DNA of 34,109 nucleotides, from the NCBI GenBank assembly GCA_946407735.1, contig CAMJPL010000034.1:1-34109 (forward strand), in the 5' to 3' direction. This DNA comes from an uncultured Clostridia bacterium (GTDB lineage: Bacteria; Bacillota; Clostridia; Oscillospirales; CAG-272). Each line of letters opens with the position of its first letter. Position 1 is the stretch's first letter. The position numbers and the translations under genes were made by a program. The notes beneath the pieces are model-generated. The model was not told the origin of the DNA, searched no databases, and saw only the letters and a list, made by a program, of their open reading frames with translations. Positions 1 through 7,307 of the stretch are shown here, piece after piece.

Positions 1-1984
1 CGTTTTCGACGATGGCGTCGGAGATCATCTTGACCCTGACGGGATTCTTCGGCTCGACGGTGTTTTCGTTATAGATGAAGGTGATGTCGACGGCGTATAT
101 CGCGCTGACGCTGCCCTCGACGGTGCCTTCGACCGCTTCGCGGACGGTCTCCTCCTCGACCGGCATCAGAACCATCTCTGTGCCGTCCGGAAGGGTGTTT
201 TCGTCGGCGTTCACAGCGACGGTGATGACCTTGCCGCCCACTTCGACCTGACGCCTGAAATCGACCGCGGGCATGGCGACTTCAACCGGCTCCTCGGGAG
301 CTTCGGTTGTGGTTTCTTCGGTTGTGGTTTCGGCTTCCGTCGTTTCCTCGGAAGTTGCTTCGGCTTCGGTCGTAGTTTCGGTCTCAGTTGTGATTTCGGC
401 GGTTGTGGTTTCTTCGGCTGTTGTTTCCTCAGTTGTTGTCTCGGCTTCCGTCGTTTCCTCAGTGGTTGTTTCAGCCTCGGTTGTGGTTTCGGAGGAAGTC
501 GCAGTATCTTCTGTTGTGGTTTCCTCGGTCGTGGTTTCGGCCAAGGTAGTTGTCTCGCCAGCCGTTGTCTCTGATTCCGTGGTGGTTTCGGCAGCAGTCG
601 TGCTTTCGGTGGCAGTTGTATCTTCGGCTGTCGTCGTATCTTCGGCTGTGGTCGTGTCCTCGGCGGTCGTTGTGTCTTCGACGGCAGTTGTATCTTCAGC
701 TGTCGTCGTATCTCCTGCTGTTGTCGTATCTTCTGTGGTTGTATCTACACTTGTCGTATCGGCGTCGGTGACAGCCTCCGGCATCATCGGGATATCGGGA
801 TCGGTGACAGTCTCGGGAACGGTCGTGTCTATCACGCCGATAGTTGTTTCCTCGGACGTGGTCTCATCAGCTACGGGGAGAGCCCCTGCGGAGCTGTAAC
901 GGCCGAAGCCAGCTATCGACGGATCGGACGCGAGATATGTGTTTACTTGGACGACGCCGGAACGGACGTCTATGACGCTGTAGGAATTACCTTCGAACCC
1001 CTCGGCGGCGACAAGCTCGGCGAGGATTCCGGCGTCGGTGATATTCCCCGCCTCATCGGCGAAGAAGATTATATCTCCGACCATCGGGCTGCCGGCGTTG
1101 AGCATACCGCCGAGATCCAGTTCTTCGGCGAGCTGAGCGGCGGTCTCGGATGCCGGGAGCTCATTTCCGGCGTAGGCGTAGCAGAAGCGGACGAAGGTCA
1201 CGCCGATCTCGCCGTAGGGCTGACCGAACAGAGCGCCGAAGCGGTTCCATCCGCTGCGTCTGCCTTCGGCGTCCTGGATATAGTTGTAGATGGACTGGCC
1301 TTTCCCTATCTGGGTGCGGGCGATGGAGACGACGTCCCCTGCCTTGTCGCCGGTGATGGGCGCGGTTATGACGTCGGTCTCCCAGTCGGCCATCGTCTCG
1401 ACGTCAGCGTTCGGATCGCCGTGAATGTAGCATTCCGGCATATGAGTGTGTTCGGGGATCGGGCAGGTGAGGACGCGCTCGATCTGATAGCAGGCGTCGG
1501 TGTGGACGTGGCCTTCCGACGCCGGGAGTTCCTCAATCCCGCAGATGAGATCCATCTGATAGCAGGCTTCGGTATGGGTATGTCCTTCGGACTCGGGGAT
1601 CTGGCAGATCAGATTGCCTTCACCGTCATAGCAGCCTTCGCCGTGAGCATGACCTTCTTCCTCTGTGAAACCACAGGCAAGGACCGTCTCATAGCAGGCG
1701 TCGATGTGCGTGTGTCCTTTGACGGGCAGCGATTCCTCAAGCCCGCAGATGAGAGTTCGGACTTCAGAATAGCAATTCTCGTCATGAACATGCTGTTCAT
1801 GACCGCACGCCAGAGCGGCTTCCAGCGTCAGAGCCGGGAGGATGAGAGCGTATGTGGTAAAGAATATGGCTGTCGCGGCAAGTCCGGAGACGATCCTTCT
1901 CCATGTTTTGTGTTTGTTTTTTCTTGTGAGCCTGGAATCCAGATCAGTTCGAGCGGCTTGATTTTCATTTATATTTTTATTCAT
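1..1984 (-). CDS. Large cell-surface protein, HxHxxxCY repeats plus inactive CHAP-like domain (partial)
   Basis: An open frame runs from an ATG at 1984 to the window edge without a stop (661 codons), so the C-terminus is missing. Residues 31-55 form a membrane/signal segment after a basic stretch. Residues 60-188 hold six Cys-containing repeats ending in H-x-H-x3-C-Y, which could bind metal or disulfide-bond. Residues about 225-330 resemble the CHAP-like module that follows such repeats in clostridial surface proteins, but the usual GDWC motif reads GEIG (Gly261) and the DHVGIV motif reads TDAGIL, so neither catalytic Cys nor His is present. Residues 373-562 are a Thr/Glu/Ala-rich low-complexity stalk. 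After residue 565 comes a beta-rich domain ending in VEPKNPVRVKM, a pattern I recall from clostridial adhesin-like proteins. The start is supported by an upstream TATAAT; the ribosome site (GAAAG) is weak. An alternative ATG lies at 1968. The protein is probably exported and wall- or membrane-attached; binding partner unknown. Confidence 0.85.
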   Translation of the reverse strand, partial: MNKNINENQAARTDLDSRLTRKNKHKTWRRIVSGLAATAIFFTTYALILPALTLEAALACGHEQHVHDENCYSEVRTLICGLEESLPVKGHTHIDACYETVLACGFTEEEGHAHGEGCYDGEGNLICQIPESEGHTHTEACYQMDLICGIEELPASEGHVHTDACYQIERVLTCPIPEHTHMPECYIHGDPNADVETMADWETDVITAPITGDKAGDVVSIARTQIGKGQSIYNYIQDAEGRRSGWNRFGALFGQPYGEIGVTFVRFCYAYAGNELPASETAAQLAEELDLGGMLNAGSPMVGDIIFFADEAGNITDAGILAELVAAEGFEGNSYSVIDVRSGVVQVNTYLASDPSIAGFGRYSSAGALPVADETTSEETTIGVIDTTVPETVTDPDIPMMPEAVTDADTTSVDTTTEDTTTAGDTTTAEDTTAVEDTTTAEDTTTAEDTTTAEDTTATESTTAAETTTESETTAGETTTLAETTTEETTTEDTATSSETTTEAETTTEETTEAETTTEETTAEETTTAEITTETETTTEAEATSEETTEAETTTEETTTEAPEEPVEVAMPAVDFRRQVEVGGKVITVAVNADENTLPDGTEMVLMPVEEETVREAVEGTVEGSVSAIYAVDITFIYNENTVEPKNPVRVKMISDAIVEN
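299..868 (-). repeat. Thr/Glu-rich low-complexity coding repeat
   Basis: About 190 codons of near-tandem short units of the ETTTEE and EDTTTA types, giving a Thr/Glu/Asp/Ala-only stalk in the surface protein. The units are degenerate at DNA level because Thr and Glu codons alternate, so this is not a perfect microsatellite. Such stalks usually lift a domain away from the wall and tend to vary in length between strains. Confidence 0.85.
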
Positions 1985-2006
1985 ATTCGCTGTGGCTTTC
2001 AAAGGT

Positions 2007-2033
2007 ATTATAGATATTTGATAAATAATATTG
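2007..2033 (-). promoter_or_regulatory. Candidate promoter of the surface-protein gene
   Basis: A perfect minus-strand TATAAT lies at 2012-2007, with a weak TACAAT-type -35 separated by 17 bp. The implied transcript start is about 15-20 nt before the ATG at 1984. Only the -10 is strong. Confidence 0.5.
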
Positions 2034-2434
2034 TATGTTTATGTATCTGTTATATTGCGTTTACTTAAAGTCATGTCATTACAATATATACTGATTTATT
2101 ATACCACAATTAGTTGACTTGAATATTGAATAACTGCAATATTTTTTTGTATAGTTATGAACTCGCCTGTAATTTTTATGCTTTATTTGATATTGTTTTT
2201 GTATTAATAATCTATTTTGCTTCTGAAAACAGTATCTCAATAAAGCTCTTGAGTCATTTTCTGAGCTTTATCAGAGTATACTTTAGAAAACCTTCGAACA
2301 TGTGATGTATACGCCGAGTTTTCTGCGACAAGTATAAAAGCATTCCGCAGCACAGAACTGCGAAATTGTTGTGACGGCTGACAGATGTCGGCAATTATCT
2401 TGATATAGACTGCGTTATATCGTATCATTTAAGC

Positions 2435-2463
2435 AAAAAACAACACCGTTTTACGCGGTGTTG
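2435..2463 (-). terminator. Rho-independent terminator (minus strand)
   Basis: Perfect 8-bp stem CAACACCG (2441-2448) with CGGTGTTG (2456-2463) and a 7-nt loop. On the minus strand it is followed by six T (2440-2435). It lies about 260 nt downstream of the glycyl radical enzyme stop, so that transcript would have a long 3' tail, unless it ends a separate RNA. Confidence 0.8.
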
Positions 2464-2723
2464 CTTCTGATTGTTATGAAATCCATCCTCATCCGAAGTC
2501 TGTATAGGATATCCGGATCATGGTCTTAATTTCACATTTGTTTCATAATGCTTCAACAAAATATATTGAATTTATCATTGAAATGGCGGATTTTGAATAT
2601 TATAGATTATTGCATAATAGTTAACTTTATTTTAATTTATATAACAGAGCAAAAGAGAGAAATAAATAACCTGTTACACCTTATCTGTCGACCGGAATAC
2701 AGGTACAAATGGTGGATTTCCTT

Positions 2724-4961
2724 TTAATCCGTTGTCTTCTCGGCGCGAAGGATGTACGCGTCCTGTTCTGTCTTCAGTATGGTGTTCCACAGAGCGTTCC
2801 AGCCGCAGATACGGACCTGCAGCGTTTTGTACTTATCCGGGTGAAGCTGGGCGTCACGCAGCATCCCGGCGTCGAAAATGTTGAAGTGTATGGACGCGCC
2901 TCCGCCGCGTCGATAGCTTTCAAGCAGGGCGTAAAGCACGGACGGCCCTTCCGGGCCTTTGACAGCCGAGCGGTGGAGCATGACGTCAAGACATAGACCG
3001 TTATTACAGAGAGCGATCGGCAGGCTCGTCACCGAGCGGATCAGCGCGGTAACTCCGCAGCGGTCCGAGCCGGGTGTCGGCGAGGCGTTTTTGGAGGTCT
3101 CGTCGCCTTTTCTGCGGCCGTCCGGGGTCGCCTTGGTCTTTTCGCCGTGGATAATGAAGGCTCTCGCCGAATGAGCCTCGAGTATGACCTTGCCTCCGTG
3201 AGAATTCCGGCGACCTGCGAGGATATCCGAGCCGATAAACGACATTACAGCCGCCGCGTAGCTGTCGGCGAGCGTGTCCCCGTTCCCGTATCTGTGTCTG
3301 CAGTTGAGCGCGCGTCCGCGCAGATCCTCATAACCCTCCCAGTCGGCGTCAAGAGCCGCTTTCAGCTCGGAAAGTGTGACGCGCCTAGTCTCGTAGACCA
3401 GCTCATATACCGCCATCAGCGCGTCGACCGCCGTGCCGATCCCTCCGGCTGTTATGTCGATGGTGTTCCCGATGCCGCCGTCAAGGGCGTCTGTCAGAGT
3501 CCCGGCACAGTCGGGGATCGTGGCGGAGTACATGAGAGACGGGTTTACGTCCGCCACCCTTACCGCCGTGCGGTCGAGGGCTTCTATATCGCTTTCAAGC
3601 ATAAATCTGAGCTGGGTACGGTACGCCTGATAGAATTTACCGAATGTGTCGAATGTCTCGATACCGCCGGTTTCCGGGCCGATCTGTCTTCCGCTGACCG
3701 TGTCGAAGCCGTTGTCGAATACAAGCGACACGGGTTTTAGCAGATTTGGATAAAGGCATCCCATGCCGATAGACTTGTTCTTCACCTTGTATTCATAGCA
3801 TCCGCTGATAAGCGAGTCGACAGCCTCCTCATACGTCGCGCCGAGAGACATCAGCGACGATACGATATGGTCCTCGCTGCAGAATACAACGCTCGTGCTG
3901 CCGGCTATGATCATCTCAAGCGCCTTTATGATGAAATCCCTCGGCGCCGAATCGCCGTATTTTATCTGGATCTTAGGATTGAATATGCCGAGCTCGCGGT
4001 AGACGTCGAGAATCAGATATGAGCTTTCGCATACCTTCGAAGAGCCGTCTATATTCGTGCCGCCGAGATAGAAAGGCTGTCCCCAGTAATTCCCTATCGC
4101 CGACCACTGCATGAGAAAGCAGGCGAGCTTTTCCCGGATGCCTTCCTCCGTGTCGGCGCCGGATGAGATATCTTTTTTGCGGAACGGCTCGAGCGCGGCG
4201 TCGAGGCCGAAGCCGAGAGAGCGCACCTGATAGTTGTCGACGCTTTCGCTCAGTATGAAATAGAGATAGATCATCATCATGGCGTCGAGCGACGTTTCGG
4301 GAACGCCGGATGCCAGCCGCCTTAGAGAGGCGGCAATCTTCGCGGTCTTTGCCGTTCCCTTCGATTCGGCATAGTCCGCGAGCCTGTTAAAAAGACGGAT
4401 GATCGACTCATATTCTATGCGGATCCCATCGTAAAACGCGTTCTTCTTTTCAGTCATCAGTCCCTGCCCGGACAGCCTTACTCGGGCGGCAGCGGCACGG
4501 TCAAGGATACCCTTGAAGCCGAGGGAAAAGAGCGAGTCCCAGTCGGGTACTGTATGGTCGAAGTCGAGCCAGCCGTAATCGGCTCCGGCGGCAGCCGACT
4601 CGCTGAGGCGGCGCGATTCATCCGGGAAGGCCGCCCGCACCTCGCCCGCCCAGACGTCCGAGGTGTATTTCGCCGTCATCCGCCCCCACGACCAGATTCC
4701 GGGAAACCAGTCGTGCTCGCTTACATCTATACGGGTGTTGTCCAGCACGAACGCGAACAGCGAAGCTTTTATTATCGGTCTGGGCTGCCCGAAAAGTTCT
4801 TCTGCGTATTTCGACAGAGCTTCATCCATCTCGCTGTCTGACAGTCCCGTAGAGCTTTCATACTCATAGCCGTGATAGCTCCAGCGGCGGTATGGGTCGA
4901 AAGGCTTATCGGCAAGGTGATATTTGTTCTCGATGTGGTTTCTGTCTTCGGAAGTAAACAT
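2724..4961 (-). CDS. Glycyl radical enzyme (pyruvate formate-lyase family), substrate unknown
   Basis: 745 residues, within the family's usual range (about 750-850). The C-terminal radical loop is recognisable as VRICGWNALW, placing the radical glycine at Gly720. The active-site loop gives a thiyl Cys388 and Glu390 in ISGCYEYKV. The family signature ATPDGRRKG is at 611-619, followed by NASPTPGSD. These enzymes form a backbone glycyl radical that passes to the Cys and then to a substrate; many are eliminases or decarboxylases. Here the usual GCVEP/GCIEP motif is replaced by GCYEY, so the reaction cannot be assigned. No radical-SAM activase is found beside it, although one is required and often adjacent. 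The start is supported by GGAGG 7 nt before the ATG and by a TTGTAT-17-TATAAT promoter. It is a single-gene unit, cytoplasmic and expected to be oxygen sensitive. Confidence 0.9.
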   Translation of the reverse strand: MFTSEDRNHIENKYHLADKPFDPYRRWSYHGYEYESSTGLSDSEMDEALSKYAEELFGQPRPIIKASLFAFVLDNTRIDVSEHDWFPGIWSWGRMTAKYTSDVWAGEVRAAFPDESRRLSESAAAGADYGWLDFDHTVPDWDSLFSLGFKGILDRAAAARVRLSGQGLMTEKKNAFYDGIRIEYESIIRLFNRLADYAESKGTAKTAKIAASLRRLASGVPETSLDAMMMIYLYFILSESVDNYQVRSLGFGLDAALEPFRKKDISSGADTEEGIREKLACFLMQWSAIGNYWGQPFYLGGTNIDGSSKVCESSYLILDVYRELGIFNPKIQIKYGDSAPRDFIIKALEMIIAGSTSVVFCSEDHIVSSLMSLGATYEEAVDSLISGCYEYKVKNKSIGMGCLYPNLLKPVSLVFDNGFDTVSGRQIGPETGGIETFDTFGKFYQAYRTQLRFMLESDIEALDRTAVRVADVNPSLMYSATIPDCAGTLTDALDGGIGNTIDITAGGIGTAVDALMAVYELVYETRRVTLSELKAALDADWEGYEDLRGRALNCRHRYGNGDTLADSYAAAVMSFIGSDILAGRRNSHGGKVILEAHSARAFIIHGEKTKATPDGRRKGDETSKNASPTPGSDRCGVTALIRSVTSLPIALCNNGLCLDVMLHRSAVKGPEGPSVLYALLESYRRGGGASIHFNIFDAGMLRDAQLHPDKYKTLQVRICGWNALWNTILKTEQDAYILRAEKTTD

Positions 4962-4999
4962 GACTCGGCCTCCGGGTCCGCGGCGGTTTTGACAGATAT

Positions 5000-5028
5000 A
5001 TTATACACTGACGGTAAGGAAAATACAA
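5000..5028 (-). promoter_or_regulatory. Promoter of the glycyl radical enzyme gene
   Basis: Minus-strand -35 TTGTAT (5028-5023), 17-bp spacer and perfect -10 TATAAT (5005-5000), about 40 bp upstream of the ATG at 4961. Confidence 0.7.
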
Positions 5029-5222
5029 TAGGGAAAGTAAAACATCATCCTTATCAATTAAATCTTTTCCCGGCTGCGAATATACGGTCTGCCGCAGCCT
5101 GAATCGAACGGCATCGGATAAAGCTCCGATAATTTACAATATAGCTCTTTCATATCTTCCTTTTGCAGGTATATAATAATGGTATAATGAATTTATCATC
5201 GGTACAATGAAAGAGCGCTAAA

Positions 5223-5558
5223 ATGAGCAGAGAAAACCCGGCGAGAAGCAATCACAGAAACGGCATGAGCTGTTCCGCGGCGGTATATACCGCTTTTGAC
5301 GATATCAATGCCTCCCGTACCGTCGCGCCTGCGCCGAGATCGGAAGGCGGCAAATGCGGGGCCGTACTGGCCGCCGAAAAGGTGCTGAAGGACCTCGGCA
5401 TCGACGGTCAGGATGAGTTTGAAAGCGGTTTCAGGGAGAAATTCGGTTCTCTTAAATGCTTTGAGCTTCTCGGAAAAAGACGGGGGCAGTGCAACGAATT
5501 CGTCGGCGCAGCCGCGGCTCTCGCCGAGGAAATCATAGAAAAGAAATCGCGGAAATAA
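5223..5558 (+). CDS. C_GCAxxG_C_C family putative redox protein
   Basis: 111 residues with the conserved cysteine layout of this small family: Cys17 in MSCSAAVYTAF, Cys45 in GKCGAVLAAE, Cys79 in FGSLKCFELLG, and Cys90 in QCNEFVGAAA. Members are thought to be cytoplasmic electron-transfer or redox-active proteins, often near redox enzymes in anaerobes; the biochemical role is unproven. It is divergent from the glycyl radical enzyme and precedes a small zincin, separated by 65 nt. No strong ribosome site precedes the ATG, so Met15 (5265) is a possible alternative start. A TATAAT at 5183-5188 could serve as -10, but its -35 is poor. Confidence 0.75.
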   Translation: MSRENPARSNHRNGMSCSAAVYTAFDDINASRTVAPAPRSEGGKCGAVLAAEKVLKDLGIDGQDEFESGFREKFGSLKCFELLGKRRGQCNEFVGAAAALAEEIIEKKSRK

Positions 5559-5623
5559 TGCTGCTTTATCCGCAGCTCCAGAAAAATGTAATCTGTACGC
5601 CGCATCGGAGCGGAGGTGACGGG

Positions 5624-6157
5624 ATGTTCGATTATAAGCGGTATTTTGATATCTGCCGCGCCGAAAACGGTATCGAAGTGAGTTTGTCGTTCGATATGCC
5701 TCAAGGGTATGAAACCGCCGACGGTACATTCGATTTTGAGACAAAAACGGTTTACATAAACAAAGAATACCTGTCTCAGGCTCCTGATTATGAACAGGCC
5801 TTTGTCCTTTATCATGAGCTCAGACATGCCGCGCAGTATCTTTCACCCGAAAGGTTCAGCGGCGCGATAATACGCAGCCTGCCTTATACCATCATGTTCG
5901 ACGGGACATGCTATAAGCTGGCGGACGGCAGATATCTGGAATGCAGGCTGGAAGGCGGCAAAGAGCTGTTCACCGACGTTTATCTCGGACAGCCGTATGA
6001 AGTCGACGCGAACAGATATGCGTATGAGAAGGTCAGAATGCTCTTCGGTGATTCCGAGGAGCTTCGAAGACTTTATGACTTCCGGATGCCGAAGAGACAT
6101 GTCCCGGATGACGAGTACGCGGCGTATTACGCAATGATCGACGAAAAGGCGAAATGA
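5624..6157 (+). CDS. Small zinc-metallopeptidase-like protein (HELRH)
   Basis: 177 residues from the ATG at 5624. That start is chosen over upstream in-frame codons because a strong GGAGGTG lies 4 nt before it and the upstream residues are basic shadow sequence. His64-Glu65-x-x-His68 (YHELRHAAQ) forms a gluzincin motif, and Glu126 in QPYEVDAN is a likely third zinc ligand, as in small E-x-x-A-type zincins (ImmA/IrrE-like, SprT-like). A preceding segment, TVYINKEYL...AFVLYHEL, also fits that fold. It has no signal peptide and no DNA-binding domain, so it is probably an intracellular peptidase or an inactive relative. Substrate unknown. It lies 65 nt after the redox-type protein and ends at a bidirectional terminator. 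Confidence 0.75.
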   Translation: MFDYKRYFDICRAENGIEVSLSFDMPQGYETADGTFDFETKTVYINKEYLSQAPDYEQAFVLYHELRHAAQYLSPERFSGAIIRSLPYTIMFDGTCYKLADGRYLECRLEGGKELFTDVYLGQPYEVDANRYAYEKVRMLFGDSEELRRLYDFRMPKRHVPDDEYAAYYAMIDEKAK

Positions 6158-6174
6158 TAAACGCTCCAAAAAAC

Positions 6175-6204
6175 AAAGGACGCCGGGATATCGGGCGTCC
6201 TTTT
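6175..6204 (+). terminator. Bidirectional rho-independent terminator
   Basis: 10-bp stem AAAGGACGCC (6175-6184) with GGCGTCCTTT (6194-6203), then TTTT on the plus strand. On the minus strand the hairpin is followed by a T-rich run (complement of the A-run from 6168). It separates the convergent zincin and TIM-barrel genes. Confidence 0.9.
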
Positions 6205-6213
6205 ATTGTGCCG

Positions 6214-7104
6214 TCAGGCGTTTTTCGGTCTTGCGGCGTCCACCTTCGCGCAGAGCTTTCTTCCTATCACCACCATAAAGCATACCGCGTCGAAGACAAC
6301 GTCGTCGGAGAAATGGCCGAGGAAGTTGTCGGCCTCGAACGTGAACTCTCCCTTGTAATCTATCTCGCCGAGAGCTTTCGTGATCTCGTCCCAGTTCATC
6401 TTCATATGAGCGTCGTACGGGATTGTGTGCGTGTCATGGCGGTAGTCGTTGTCATGGACATGCAGCGCGCCGAGACGGTCGTGACCGAGGGCTCTTATGG
6501 CGTCCTGCGCCTCCTCGCCGACAAGCCCGCAGTGGCCGAGGTCGAGGCAGACCGTAAAGGCGTCGGGATTTCCGAGCCCGTCGTAATACTCGGCGAGATC
6601 GTCTCCGAGAGAGCAGACATTCGGAATTATGTAGTCCCTCTTCTGATCGTGTCCCCACATATTCTCGAGAGCGATCTTTATCCCCCAGTCGAGCGCCGTC
6701 TGCTCAAGAGAACGGTAGAACTCAAAGTTGAACTGCTTCTGCGGCTCTCCCCCGCCCGGATAGGCTATCGGATGGACTATGATCTGCTTCGCTCCGGCGG
6801 CTCCGGCTATGCGGATCGACTGCTTCACCCTTTCGGGCATCTTGACCGAATAATCCTTGTCGTCGGATCTCCAGCACGGGAAGGGGGCGTGCGCCTGATT
6901 GAAAACGATGCCGGCGCTTTCCGCCTTCTTTTTCAGCTCCGAGCCGTATTTATCCGGGTCGATGGTATTGAGCGGGCAGTCGTCATGTGTCATCTGGAAC
7001 ATCGAAAGATCGATTGCGTCATAACCGGCTCTGGCAAAAATCTTTATGCCCTCGTCCTCGCCGAAGCGGCGGAATATATTGTCGGTCTGGGTAGAGAGAA
7101 TCAT
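6214..7104 (-). CDS. Sugar phosphate isomerase/epimerase (xylose isomerase-like TIM barrel)
   Basis: 296 residues. The ATG at 7104 is chosen because AGGA lies about 9 nt upstream; a longer in-frame version to 7164 has no ribosome site. The fold is AP_endonuc_2/xylose-isomerase-like. Candidate substrate and metal ligands are His72 (AHAPF), His111 (VHPIA), Glu147 (LENMWG), Asp188 and His191 (LDLGH), His215/His217 (LHVHDND), and Glu257 (TFEAD). These fit a divalent-metal ketose epimerase or inosose dehydratase-type enzyme, but the sugar cannot be named. It is transcribed divergently from a CE15-like esterase with abutting promoters, suggesting joint control in carbohydrate use. Cytoplasmic. Confidence 0.9.
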   Translation of the reverse strand: MILSTQTDNIFRRFGEDEGIKIFARAGYDAIDLSMFQMTHDDCPLNTIDPDKYGSELKKKAESAGIVFNQAHAPFPCWRSDDKDYSVKMPERVKQSIRIAGAAGAKQIIVHPIAYPGGGEPQKQFNFEFYRSLEQTALDWGIKIALENMWGHDQKRDYIIPNVCSLGDDLAEYYDGLGNPDAFTVCLDLGHCGLVGEEAQDAIRALGHDRLGALHVHDNDYRHDTHTIPYDAHMKMNWDEITKALGEIDYKGEFTFEADNFLGHFSDDVVFDAVCFMVVIGRKLCAKVDAARPKNA

Positions 7105-7200
7105 GGCACGGTGTCCTTTCTCCGAGTAAAAGCGTTGTTTTCCCGCGGCATTTTTCGGCGGCACAGCTCCGCCGGGTACGCGGGATGCTGATGTGACTCA

Positions 7201-7229
7201 ATTATACCACAATATCATGCCGGTGTCAA
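7201..7229 (-). promoter_or_regulatory. Consensus promoter of the isomerase gene
   Basis: Minus-strand TTGACA (7229-7224), 17-bp spacer and TATAAT (7206-7201); both hexamers are perfect. The leader is about 90 nt before the ATG at 7104. Confidence 0.9.
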
Positions 7230-7241
7230 TACGATTTGCGC

Positions 7242-7270
7242 TTGACATCTGCCGGATCTCATGTTATAAT
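7242..7270 (+). promoter_or_regulatory. Consensus promoter of the CE15-like esterase gene
   Basis: Plus-strand TTGACA (7242-7247), 17-bp spacer and TATAAT (7265-7270), both perfect, about 30 bp before the transcribed leader and ATG at 7308. It is back-to-back with the isomerase promoter; only 12 bp separate the two -35 boxes. Confidence 0.92.
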
Positions 7271-7307
7271 AGACGCAGCGAACAAAAATCAAAGCGAGGT
7301 ATCTATC

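Larger units (their letters stand above)
1985..2723. other. AT-rich gene-free interval
   Basis: About 740 bp, clearly more AT-rich than the surrounding coding DNA, between two minus-strand genes. It contains the promoter near 2007 and the minus-strand terminator near 2435. An 8-bp inverted repeat (TAAAGCTC at 2241-2248, GAGCTTTA at 2263-2270) is visible, with no T-run. No ORF with a ribosome site or family resemblance is present; a 63-codon minus frame at 2237-2428 looks spurious. A small RNA cannot be excluded. Confidence 0.6.

Noticed and set aside
299-868. Repetitive array resembling a CRISPR
   Set aside because: Units are short, degenerate and in frame; no spaced constant repeats or cas genes.
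273-899. Plus-strand frame rich in Val/Ser (VVVSSVVVS)
   Set aside because: It is the antisense of the Thr/Glu-rich stalk of the minus-strand surface protein and has no ribosome site or family.
947-2068. Plus-strand 373-codon frame
   Set aside because: Antisense shadow of the surface-protein N-terminus; the minus frame has a signal segment, repeats and a domain.
2237-2428. 63-codon minus frame in the AT-rich gap
   Set aside because: No ribosome site, no similarity recalled, ends against the terminator region.
2593-2625. Plus-strand TTGAAA-17-TATAGA promoter-like match
   Set aside because: No plus-strand gene follows; expected by chance in AT-rich DNA.
5098-5130. tRNA T-loop-like GTTCGATTC on the minus strand
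   Set aside because: The flanking 5-bp stem does not pair and no acceptor or anticodon arm is present.
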